Shown: in pieces, positions 6,976 to 14,097 of the stretch
How the letters are laid out: every line of letters begins with the position of its first letter
Position numbering within the stretch: the first letter of the stretch is position 1
DNA from: Alphaproteobacteria bacterium
GTDB taxonomy: Bacteria > Pseudomonadota > Alphaproteobacteria > Paracaedibacterales > CAITNM01
DNA: 16,909 nucleotides
Direction of reading: 5' to 3'
Assembly (NCBI GenBank): GCA_947499175.1
Contig: CANMNU010000016.1
Coordinates: forward strand, 1-16,909
Notes under the pieces: generated by a model
Told to the model about the DNA's origin: nothing
The model's database searches: none
Seen by the model: only the letters and a program-made list of their open reading frames with translations
Position numbers and translations under genes: made by a program

Positions 6976-7527
6976 ATGAAAAAAGCTCAACAAACAAAAG
7001 AAACCGCGCAAAAAGTTTATAAGGCAAACCTCATAAATAACTTAAGTAAAAGCCATTCACTCTATGCCAAGCAAATTGCTAACGCAGCGGCAGATGGCTG
7101 CCCTTTGCACCAACTTTACCTTGGTGACCATATTAGCGACGCACATTTTCATGCAGGGCTTGCTTTTGCAAAACTTTACGGTTTGGCTATGCGCAGTTTT
7201 GGTATTCATAACAGGGTCAAAACTTCTTGCCAAACCTGGGATCAGCTTTACGGCATAACGTATGATAATTTTAGTAACCACCGTATGGAAGCGCTTTGGC
7301 GCTACATACTTAAGGCTTTAGATCCTGCGTATCATAATGGATTACCCATGAGTGACATTGCCTTTGCTTTAGTGCTAACCAGTAATACGCCAAAATCCAT
7401 ACAAATTGAGCAGGTGAAAAAAACTTTGCAATATTTGCAAACTGTGTGGGAAAAAATTGAAGAAGGGCCATACCGTTTGGGATTATTTGCGTATGACAAA
7501 GAAAAAAAATACTCACAGCTGCATTAA
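6976..7527 (+). CDS. Conserved-looking hypothetical protein
   Basis: A 183-residue, mostly helical, soluble protein. It has a Lys/Gln-rich N-terminus, then the segment ISDAHFHAGLAFAKLYGLA (residues about 54-72), a middle with RMEALWRYILKALDP, and NTPKSIQIEQVKKTLQYLQT near the end. The layout (an opening helix of the type xxxAGxxFxxLYxxA, then RxEAxxRYxxAL) faintly recalls alphaproteobacterial phage-associated and DUF6456-like helical proteins; I do not claim membership. The gene follows the HTH gene on the same strand and may work with it. No signal peptide, membrane segment or catalytic motif is visible. The ATG is preceded by AGAAAAGATA, a weak ribosome binding site. Confidence 0.55.
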   Translation: MKKAQQTKETAQKVYKANLINNLSKSHSLYAKQIANAAADGCPLHQLYLGDHISDAHFHAGLAFAKLYGLAMRSFGIHNRVKTSCQTWDQLYGITYDNFSNHRMEALWRYILKALDPAYHNGLPMSDIAFALVLTSNTPKSIQIEQVKKTLQYLQTVWEKIEEGPYRLGLFAYDKEKKYSQLH

Positions 7528-7567
7528 TAATGTAGCTTACTAATTATAAATTGAGTGCGTTGCGGCT

Positions 7568-7650
7568 TGGATTGCCGCGCAAGCAAATCTTGCTCGCAAA
7601 GACGCAGAAAACCTTCATCACGAACCCCCTAGGGGTGTGGTGATCTAGTG
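7568..7650. repeat. Two-hairpin dispersed repeat, copy A
   Basis: Two adjacent imperfect hairpins lie between convergent genes. Hairpin 1: TTGC (7572-7575), CGC bulge, GCAAG (7579-7583), loop, CTTGC (7589-7593), TC bulge, GCAA (7596-7599). Hairpin 2: ATCAC (7617-7621), GA bulge, ACCCC (7624-7628), loop CTA, GGGGT (7632-7636), GTG bulge, GTGAT (7640-7644). The two hairpins are inverted versions of the same design (GGAT start, asymmetric 3/2 internal loop, TCG before the closing arm). Copy B at 12793-12898 has the same lower stems and bulges with different upper stems. It may also act as a transcription terminator for the gene ending at 7527. Confidence 0.75.
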
Positions 7651-7661
7651 TAAAATCTTTA

Positions 7662-8542
7662 TTATTTAAACATTTTAATAAAAGAAGACCAGCATGAACT
7701 ACTTAAAGTATCATTATTTTTTGTAACCTTTTTTTCATCTTTTATTGGTGTTAGGCCGCTAATTTTGGTAATTTTCCAAAAATTAAAGGCAAGGTTAGGA
7801 TTTGTTGCATAGGCATAGGGAAGCCAAAAATATCCTTTTTGGCCCCACCTGGTTCCCCATGAATTTCTTACTAAAAATGCTTTTTTCGAATCGTCGTACC
7901 CAACAAATACAACCGCATGGCCCCCTAAATATTGTTCAGTTCTAGTGTTTGGCATAGGAACCAAGCCATATTTTGCAACTTCAGTTGATCTGCAATTTTT
8001 GTTGGTTTTTTTGCGATATTACCTGCTTCATATCTCCACAAATATTCTCTGCAAACACCTTTTGTTAGTAAGGCAAGTATTCCATCTGAAATGCTTGCGC
8101 CGACATCTTTAGAGATCGTGTCTTCTAAATAACGCGCTTGCCAGTAAAGGTATAGCCAGGATAGATTATTAATACTTTCTTGCCCTCGCATTGATTGTGC
8201 ATAAAGCATTACACTAACAAGAGCATTAGCAGTACATGAGCCTAGTTCATCTTGATCAGGTGGTGGAGTAAATGAACGACTTAAATCTACCTTTGAAGGT
8301 AAGTTTTGCGTTTCGATTAATTTTTGAAACGTGTTACTTTCTGTATCTAAATATTCAGTTTTCAGCGCTATTAATTGTTTATGGCTTTTACGGCCATCAT
8401 CACGTAAGCATTTATTAAAAACACGACTCACTAATGATTTAGTTACGTTATCTGATTCTTCATCTGAAGGGTTAACTTTATTTTTTAAGATCACTAAACA
8501 AAAAACAACAAACAAAAACCCCTTAGTGAACTTTACTATCAT
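7662..8542 (-). pseudogene. Broken secreted papain-like cysteine protease (C1 family)
   Basis: From 8542 downwards a 205-codon frame begins with a signal peptide (about residues 1-24) and a propeptide-like part, then holds the catalytic-cysteine motif DELGSCTANA, and ends at a TAG at 7925-7927. The remaining catalytic parts are in the -1 frame: GLVPMPN, GGHAVVFVGYDD (catalytic His) and VRNSWGTRWGQKGYFWLPYAY (catalytic Asn), ending at 7662. Between CREYLWRYE and GLVPMPN only about 20-25 residues can be fitted, while related C1 proteases have roughly 55-60, so an out-of-frame internal deletion of about 100-130 bp near 7980-8030 best explains the break. The first frame lacks His and Asn and cannot be an active protease. 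It was probably an exported, possibly host-directed, protease. Confidence 0.85.
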
Positions 8543-8693
8543 TTATTGCCCCATTAATAACCGATATACACATGCAGAGTATCAAGATATCATTAACAAT
8601 TAGTTAATTTGGGTTTGATCTGGCTCAGCAAGATGTGTGGTCATACTATTTCATGGAAGTTATGGCCATGGAAAACAGAACTCTTCAATTAAT

Positions 8694-8712
8694 ATTGTAA
8701 TTGTATTACAAT
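8694..8712. promoter_or_regulatory. 19-bp palindrome upstream of the HIG1-lepA operon
   Basis: ATTGTAAT (8694-8701) and ATTACAAT (8705-8712) form a perfect inverted repeat with a TGT spacer, ending seven bases before the ATG at 8720. No Shine-Dalgarno is visible there. It may be an operator for a dimeric regulator or a small hairpin affecting translation. AT-rich palindromes of this size can arise by chance, so the call rests mainly on position. Confidence 0.4.
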
Positions 8713-8719
8713 CAACCAT

Positions 8720-8911
8720 ATGCATAGTTTTATAGAAATTTTATTCTTTTGCTCACTTGGGGCAACAGTAATTGTGTTATCCCTTGGTCTTGGCACAATG
8801 TTTTCAAAATCACCAACGCGATTTACATCTAGCAATCGTCTTATGCGCTTGCGTGTAATGCTGCAAGGCCTTAGTATTATCTTGTTTTTGTTATTAATAT
8901 CATCAAAGTGA
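8720..8911 (+). CDS. Small HIG1-domain inner-membrane protein
   Basis: A 63-residue protein with two membrane segments (about residues 6-26 and 47-61) joined by a basic loop that ends SNRLMRLRVMLQG. The N-K/R-LMRxRVxLQ pattern at the start of the second membrane helix is the signature of the HIG1 (hypoxia-induced gene 1) domain. Its alphaproteobacterial members are two-helix proteins related to mitochondrial Rcf1, which associates with cytochrome c oxidase. This fits the presence of ctaG/cox11 in the window, though the exact partner is an inference. Its stop overlaps the lepA start in GTGA (8908-8911), so the two are translationally coupled. Confidence 0.75.
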   Translation: MHSFIEILFFCSLGATVIVLSLGLGTMFSKSPTRFTSSNRLMRLRVMLQGLSIILFLLLISSK

Positions 8912-10716
8912 AAAATATAAGAAATTTCTCGATTGTTGCACATATCGATCATGGAAAATCTACTTTAGCTGACCGCATTATTCAATATTGCGGAGGGGTT
9001 GAATTACGTGACATGAAAGAACAGATGCTAGATTCCATGGATATCGAGCGTGAACGTGGCATTACCATTAAGGCACAAACTGTGCGGCTACAATATACGG
9101 CTAAAAATGGTGAAGTGTACATTCTTAACCTTATGGATACTCCAGGACATGTGGATTTTGCCTATGAAGTAAGCAGATCGTTGGCAGCATGTGAAGGGTC
9201 ATTATTAATTGTGGATGCTAGCCAAGGGGTCGAAGCACAAACTTTGGCTAACGTTTATCAAGCAATTGATAATAACCATGATATTGTTCCAGTTTTAAAT
9301 AAAATTGATTTGCCAGCAGCTGAACCAGAACGAGTTAAACAACAAATTGAAGATGTTATTGGGCTAGATGCATCAGACGCAGTTTTAATTTCTGCAAAAA
9401 CAGGAATTGGCATTGAGGATGTTTTAGAAGCAATTGTAAACCGCTTGCCACCGCCACGTAATAGTGATGATCTTGATGCCGATAAAAAACCTTTGAAGGC
9501 TATGTTGGTTGATAGTTGGTATGATCCTTACCTTGGGGTAATGATTCTGGTCCGCATTATGGAAGGTATTTTAAAGCCTGGCCAAAAAATAAAAATGGTC
9601 AACGCTAAGGCAGCTTATGATGTTGATAGGGTGGGTATTTTTACACCTAAAAAAGTACTGTTAAATGAACTAAAACCAGGGGAAATTGGTTTTATTACAG
9701 CTAGCATTAAAAGCGTTTCCGACTGTAAAGTTGGTGACACCATTACCGAAGAACGCAGGCCAACCTTAGAACCATTGCCTGGATTTAAGCCATCAATTCC
9801 AGTGGTATTTTGTGGTCTGTTTCCAGCAGATGCTGCGGAATTTGAGCATTTACGTGACAGCTTAGCAAAGCTACACCTTAACGATGCTAGTTTTCATTTT
9901 GAGGCAGAAACTTCTGCTGCAATTGGCTACGGGTTTAGGTGTGGTTTTTTGGGACTTTTGCATTTGGAAATTATTCAAGAACGTTTAGAGCGAGAGTTCA
10001 ACCTTGATTTAATTACCACGGCCCCTAGTGTTATTTATAGGGTTCATTTAAAAAGTGGAGAAACCCTTGAATTACACAATCCAGCTGACATGCCTGATGT
10101 TGTGCGCATTGACCATATTGAAGAACCTTGGATTCGCGCAACGATTATGGTTCCAGATGAATTTTTAGGGTCAATTTTAACATTGTGTACGGATCGTCGT
10201 GGGGAACAAGTAGACCTTACTTATGCTGGCAATAGGGCAATGATTATTTATAAATTACCCTTAAATGAAATTGTTTTTGACTTTTATGACCGTTTAAAAT
10301 CACTTAGCCGTGGCTATGCTTCGTTTGATTATCAAATAGATGAATACCGTGATGGTGATTTGGCCAAAGTCAATATTTTGGTTAACGGTGAGCCGGTCGA
10401 TGCTCTTTCTATGGTTGTACACCAAAGCCGTGCTGAGAGCCGCGGTCGTGGACTTTGTGCGCGACTAAAAGACCTTGTGCCGCGCCAACTTTTCAAAATT
10501 GCAATTCAAGCGGCGATTGGGGGTAAAATTATTGCCCGTGAAACTGTTTCTGCCATGCGCAAAGATGTTTTGGCTAAATGTTATGGTGGTGATATTAGCC
10601 GTAAACGTAAATTATTAGATAAGCAAAAAGCAGGTAAAAAACGTATGCGCCAATTTGGTAATGTGGAAATTCCGCAAAGTGCATTTATTGCGGCATTGAA
10701 AATGGATGATAACTAA
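8908..10716 (+). CDS. lepA: Elongation factor 4 (LepA), back-translocase
   Basis: LepA/EF4 is a ribosome-binding translational GTPase that acts on stalled or mis-translocated ribosomes and in 30S assembly. The 602-residue protein has all G motifs: AHIDHGKST (11-19), DTPGH (77-81), NKID (131-134) and SAK (162-164), then the EF-Tu-like domain II, the EF-G-like domains III and V, and the LepA-specific C-terminal domain with MRQFGNVEIPQSAFIAALK. The start is GTG, overlapping the previous stop by 4 bp; translation from it gives the family N-terminus KNIRNFSIVAHIDHGK. Length is normal and the frame is intact. In many alphaproteobacteria lepA has other neighbours; here it is between a HIG1 protein and an S9 peptidase. 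Confidence 0.97.
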   Translation: MKNIRNFSIVAHIDHGKSTLADRIIQYCGGVELRDMKEQMLDSMDIERERGITIKAQTVRLQYTAKNGEVYILNLMDTPGHVDFAYEVSRSLAACEGSLLIVDASQGVEAQTLANVYQAIDNNHDIVPVLNKIDLPAAEPERVKQQIEDVIGLDASDAVLISAKTGIGIEDVLEAIVNRLPPPRNSDDLDADKKPLKAMLVDSWYDPYLGVMILVRIMEGILKPGQKIKMVNAKAAYDVDRVGIFTPKKVLLNELKPGEIGFITASIKSVSDCKVGDTITEERRPTLEPLPGFKPSIPVVFCGLFPADAAEFEHLRDSLAKLHLNDASFHFEAETSAAIGYGFRCGFLGLLHLEIIQERLEREFNLDLITTAPSVIYRVHLKSGETLELHNPADMPDVVRIDHIEEPWIRATIMVPDEFLGSILTLCTDRRGEQVDLTYAGNRAMIIYKLPLNEIVFDFYDRLKSLSRGYASFDYQIDEYRDGDLAKVNILVNGEPVDALSMVVHQSRAESRGRGLCARLKDLVPRQLFKIAIQAAIGGKIIARETVSAMRKDVLAKCYGGDISRKRKLLDKQKAGKKRMRQFGNVEIPQSAFIAALKMDDN

Positions 10717-10735
10717 AATTTTACGGATTATTTTT

Positions 10736-12739
10736 ATGAAAAAAACACTTATATTTTTGACGATTATTATAACCATAGGTTTGGGGTATTGGATGATTAA
10801 AAAACAGGAGAGCAACACTATGAACACATTGATTCCACGAGAAGTTTTATTTGGCAACCCTGAAAAAACAATGGTGAAATTAAGCCATAATGGTGAACAC
10901 CTAACATATTTGGCTAGCCGTGATGGGGTGCTAAATATATTTGTTGCAAAAACAGATAACCCTAATAAAGCAACACCAATTACTAAGGATACTGGTAGAG
11001 GTATTCGCCAGTATTTTTGGCTATACGATAATCAACATATTGCCTATGTCAAAGACGATGGTGGCGATGAAAATGAACGTATTCATATTGTAAATATTAT
11101 CACACAAGAAGATAAAATATTTACGCCAGAAAAAGTTAAGGCAGTAATTTATAGTGTTTCAGACAAATTTCCAGAAGAAATTATTATTGGTTTAAATGAC
11201 AGGAATAAGTCTTACCATGATGTTTATCGATTAAACATTGTTACTGGTGAAAAAAAGTTAATTTTACAAAATGACCGAGAATTTAGTGATTTTACTTTCG
11301 ATAGCGATTACAATCTTCGTTTTGCGTCAGCTTCAACTGCTGAGGGTGGCAATGAGTATTTTAAAGCTATTCCTTCTAAGGGTGATGAAAAATACACCTG
11401 GGAAAGTTTTATAAAAATAAGCAGCGAAGACGTTTACACAACCAGTTTGTTGGACTTAACGCATGATGGCAATGCCATGTACATGCTTGATAGCCGCGAT
11501 CGTGATTTAAATGTTTTAAAAGAGATTAATCTCACAACTGGTGCTGAAATAATTTTGGCTGAAGCCACTAAGGCTGAAATTAATAGTGTTATGACTCACC
11601 CGCATACAGGTGTCGTTGAAGCTTATTCGATAAATTATCTGAATAAAGAATGGACGTGCTTAGATAAAGAAATTGAAAACCATTTAAAAACTATAAAGCA
11701 AACTACAAATGGTGAAGTAAGTGTTGCTAGTCGCACATTAGATGATAGCCTTTGGATTGTGGCTGATATGAAGGATGACGGTCCGGTTGGGTATTATCTA
11801 TATAGTAAGACTGATAAGAAATTAACTTTCTTATTTAATCATCGTGAAGATTTAAAGAAATATAAACTTTCTAAAATGGAAGGTGTTGTTATAAAATCTC
11901 GTGATGGTTTGAATCTGCCATCATACATCACCAAGCCGCTAGAAGCTAAGGGGCCAGTGCCATTAGTTCTTTTGGTTCATGGTGGACCAGTTGCACGCGA
12001 TGAATGGGGGTATCGTCCAGAAGTTCAATGGCTTGTAAATAGAGGTTATGCAGTTCTCCAAGTAAATTACAGGGCTTCTACAGGTTACGGGAAAGCTTTC
12101 ATTAACATGGGTAATTGTGAATGGGGGCGAAAAATGCATGAAGACTTGCTTGATGCAGTAAAATGGGCAATTAAAGAAGGTATTGCTGATCCAACTAAAA
12201 TTGCTATATATGGCGGTAGTTATGGAGGTTATGCGGCACTTTGGGGGGCGACCAATTCAGGCGACGTGTTCAAGTGTGCTGTAGATATTGTTGGACCGTC
12301 AAACCTGCAAACTCTTTTAGATTCTGTTCCGCCATATTGGGCTTCATTTCTAGAGATGCTTTATAGGAGAGTCGGGGACCCAAGAACATCGGAAGGCAAG
12401 GAATTACTAACCCAACGTTCACCTTTAACTCATGTTGATAAAATCAAAATACCGGTTTTAATTGCTCAAGGTGAAAAAGATCCTAGGGTTAAACAGGCAG
12501 AATCTGAGCAAATTGTTGCTGCTATGAAAGCAAAAAATTTGCCGTATATTTATATGTTATTTATGGATGAAGGGCATGGTTTTGTGCGCCCTGAAAATAA
12601 GTTTGCTTTCTATGGGGTAACGGAACGATTCCTTGCAGATAATCTAGGTGGACGTTTTCAAGAATTAACTGATGAGTTAAACAAGACAACGTTAACACCT
12701 GAACACAAGACTGATCTTGCTGCACGATTTGTAAAGTAG
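10736..12739 (+). CDS. S9 family peptidase (prolyl oligopeptidase/acylaminoacyl type), membrane-anchored
   Basis: A 667-residue serine peptidase. An N-terminal hydrophobic segment (KTLIFLTIIITIGLGYWMI) is a signal anchor or signal peptide, so the enzyme should face the periplasm. Next comes a beta-propeller region (about 40-370) and a C-terminal alpha/beta-hydrolase domain with the oxyanion-region motif LLVHGGP, nucleophile GGSYGGYAAL (Ser codon 12218-12220), an acid in QGEKDPRVK, and His in DEGHGF. All three catalytic residues are present. By family it cleaves short peptides, possibly for amino-acid scavenging. The frame is open from ATG 10706 inside lepA; I chose ATG 10736 because it yields a proper signal segment and clears lepA. 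Probably co-transcribed with lepA. Confidence 0.88.
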   Translation: MKKTLIFLTIIITIGLGYWMIKKQESNTMNTLIPREVLFGNPEKTMVKLSHNGEHLTYLASRDGVLNIFVAKTDNPNKATPITKDTGRGIRQYFWLYDNQHIAYVKDDGGDENERIHIVNIITQEDKIFTPEKVKAVIYSVSDKFPEEIIIGLNDRNKSYHDVYRLNIVTGEKKLILQNDREFSDFTFDSDYNLRFASASTAEGGNEYFKAIPSKGDEKYTWESFIKISSEDVYTTSLLDLTHDGNAMYMLDSRDRDLNVLKEINLTTGAEIILAEATKAEINSVMTHPHTGVVEAYSINYLNKEWTCLDKEIENHLKTIKQTTNGEVSVASRTLDDSLWIVADMKDDGPVGYYLYSKTDKKLTFLFNHREDLKKYKLSKMEGVVIKSRDGLNLPSYITKPLEAKGPVPLVLLVHGGPVARDEWGYRPEVQWLVNRGYAVLQVNYRASTGYGKAFINMGNCEWGRKMHEDLLDAVKWAIKEGIADPTKIAIYGGSYGGYAALWGATNSGDVFKCAVDIVGPSNLQTLLDSVPPYWASFLEMLYRRVGDPRTSEGKELLTQRSPLTHVDKIKIPVLIAQGEKDPRVKQAESEQIVAAMKAKNLPYIYMLFMDEGHGFVRPENKFAFYGVTERFLADNLGGRFQELTDELNKTTLTPEHKTDLAARFVK

Positions 12740-12750
12740 GATTAATTTTT

Positions 12751-12939
12751 AATCAGCAATTCTCATTTTAAAGTAATGCAATGCTTTTTTCACTGGATCA
12801 CCACGGCCCTAAATGGCCTCGTGATGACGAAACCTAGTAAATACGCATCATTATCATTGCGAGGAGTACCAGTGTAAGCTGGTGGTTGATGCAATCCACT
12901 CAGAAACAACGTATTACGTTAAAATGAGAATTGCTGATT
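12751..12939. mobile_element. 189-bp MITE-like element with 27-bp terminal inverted repeats (contains repeat copy B)
   Basis: The first 27 bases (12751-12777, starting AATCAGCAATTC) and the last 27 (12913-12939) are inverted copies with one mismatch (26 of 27). The right arm stops one base before the SH3-gene stop codon and the left arm starts 11 bp after the S9 peptidase stop, so the element fills the gap between convergent genes. No ORF lies inside. Long inverted termini around a short non-coding core are typical of MITEs; alternatively this is a large cruciform or bidirectional terminator. No obvious target-site duplication was seen outside the arms. Confidence 0.65.
12793..12898. repeat. 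Two-hairpin dispersed repeat, copy B (inverted relative to copy A)
   Basis: Hairpin 2 counterpart: ATCAC (12797-12801), CAC bulge, GGCC (12805-12808), loop, GGCC (12815-12818), TC bulge, GTGAT (12821-12825). Hairpin 1 counterpart: TTGC (12857-12860), ACCAG (12868-12872), loop, CTGGT (12879-12883), GCAA (12891-12894). Read on the minus strand, the order TGGATTGC ... hairpin ... then ATCACGA ... GTGGTGAT, ending CCAGTG, is that of copy A (ending CTAGTG). Lower stems and the GA/GTG internal loop are identical to copy A, while upper stems differ but remain paired. Confidence 0.75.
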
Positions 12940-12940
12940 T

Positions 12941-13417
12941 TTAGATTTTAGACTCGTTGGCATAGATGCCCCAAACATCTTTGCGTGAAACCCAGCCTTT
13001 AAAACGACCCTGGTCATTGCGAATGTCGACTTTGCACCAGTTAGGCTGGACTTCAGTAATGGTTGCAATTACCCCTGGTTCCATGCGTGCTACGACTGTG
13101 CTTTGTAAATCAGGTTTTTCATATAAATTCTGTATGCTACCCATAACAATAATTGTACGTTTACCTGAAAGTAAGCTTTTGTGCACCCAACCTTCTGTGC
13201 CTTGATGATCACGGATGCGTCTCCAGGTGTCAAACTCTGCAATAATTTCAACAGGTAATCCTTGGCGGATAAGTCTCCATTCAATTTGGTAATTATTACC
13301 AGGGCCGACATGGGTATGTACTGAATTAGAACGCAGGGAGGCAAACCGTGAAAGTGTGGGGACTTGTTTTGCAAGTAGCAGGCCACAACATAAAATGATG
13401 AAAAAGCGAATTAGCAT
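12941..13417 (-). CDS. Secreted SH3-domain protein (alphaproteobacterial SH3_4 type)
   Basis: A 158-residue protein with a signal peptide (about residues 1-18, MLIRFFIILCCGLLLAKQ) followed by two bacterial SH3-like repeats. The first has FASLRSNSVHTHVGPG, LPVEIIAEFDTWRRI and GTEGWVHKSLLSGKRT; the second has NLYEKPDLQSTVVARMEPG and WVSRKDVWGIY. The pattern vGPG...lPVEiiaEf..WRriRD..GtEGWVh is the hallmark of a family found across alphaproteobacteria (PF06347). Such domains usually bind peptidoglycan or proteins in the periplasm; the precise role is unknown. The start ATG overlaps the dut stop (7-bp overlap, ATGCTAA), so it is translated from the dut transcript. Confidence 0.88.
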   Translation of the reverse strand: MLIRFFIILCCGLLLAKQVPTLSRFASLRSNSVHTHVGPGNNYQIEWRLIRQGLPVEIIAEFDTWRRIRDHQGTEGWVHKSLLSGKRTIIVMGSIQNLYEKPDLQSTVVARMEPGVIATITEVQPNWCKVDIRNDQGRFKGWVSRKDVWGIYANESKI

Positions 13418-13842
13418 CCGGTTGATCCAAAGCCTCCTGTGCCTCGTTCTGTTTCATCCAAATCATCAACTTCATGCCAATCCATACGTTGGTATGCTGC
13501 TATTACCATTTGGGCAATGCGCATTTCAGGCTCTACTGTAAACGAATCCTCCCCATGGTTAATAACAATTACGGCAATTTCACCACGGTAATCAGCATCG
13601 ATAGTTCCAGGAGAATTTACAAGTGTAATTCCGTTTTTTATGGCCAAACCAGAACGTGGGCGAATTTGTGCTTCAAAACCTTTTGGTAAAGCTATTGCTA
13701 TACCCGTTGGTATAAGCAACCTTTTTCCTGGATTAATTACCATTGGCGCGTCTATTGCGGCAAATAGATCCATACCAGCACTGTCAGCAGTGGCATAAGC
13801 AGGTAAGTTTATTTTTCTAAGTCGTTTGATGTTGATTTTCAT
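13411..13842 (-). CDS. dut: dUTP diphosphatase
   Basis: Hydrolyses dUTP to dUMP and pyrophosphate, keeping uracil out of DNA and supplying dUMP for thymidylate synthesis. All five motifs of the trimeric dUTPase family are present in the 143-residue protein: DSAGMDL (20-26), PRSGLAIKNGI (62-72), NSPGTIDADYRGEI (76-89, with the catalytic Asp at 82), RIAQMVI (108-114) and RGTGGFGSTG (133-142). Length is normal for a homotrimeric enzyme and the C-terminal arm is complete. The ATG at 13840-13842 is the natural start for the family. First gene of a two-gene operon with the SH3 protein, divergent from the secreted-protein pseudogene at 14098. Confidence 0.97.
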   Translation of the reverse strand: MKINIKRLRKINLPAYATADSAGMDLFAAIDAPMVINPGKRLLIPTGIAIALPKGFEAQIRPRSGLAIKNGITLVNSPGTIDADYRGEIAVIVINHGEDSFTVEPEMRIAQMVIAAYQRMDWHEVDDLDETERGTGGFGSTGC

Positions 13843-13857
13843 ATGTATATATTGTTC

Positions 13858-14027
13858 AAAATAAGTATTTAATTACTACATTTTCTGGATAAAAGCAATA
13901 GCAAGCCTTGATCTTTATGCCTTTAATTATCCTACTTTATTAGTGGTTTGCCAAATGAATTGGTTCTGTTGCATCTTCAACCGATGCGACAAAAACGACT
14001 GGAATGCCAAATAAGTATTGATTACTA
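13858..14027. other. Intergenic region with near-direct repeats and a hairpin
   Basis: The 255-bp divergent gap (13843-14097) must hold the promoters of dut and of the gene at 14098. It contains a 19-20-bp near-direct repeat: AAATAAGTATTTAATTACTA at 13858-13877 and AAATAAGTATTGATTACTA at 14009-14027, differing by one substitution and one indel. Between them a hairpin is formed by GTTGCATC (13968-13975) and GATGCGAC (13983-13990), an 8-bp stem with one G-T pair. No sigma-70 promoter is convincing. The repeats could be regulator binding sites or relics of a past insertion. Confidence 0.4.
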
Positions 14028-14097
14028 ATAATTTGTTAACTAATTAGCTGTACTCTGAACAAGTTAACCAACTAAACAACCACTAACGGAGATAAAA

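Noticed and set aside
7561..7650. CRISPR or tRNA at the hairpin region after 7527
   Set aside because: There is no spaced array of identical repeats, no cloverleaf with tRNA arm consensus; the region is explained as two hairpins shared with 12793-12898.
8331..8603. 90-codon plus-strand open frame
   Set aside because: Antisense to the start of the C1 protease, whose signal peptide and motifs are clear; no ribosome binding site or family features.
10706..10735. Start of the S9 peptidase at ATG 10706 inside lepA
   Set aside because: It adds ten residues before the hydrophobic signal segment and overlaps lepA; ATG 10736 gives a normal signal sequence.
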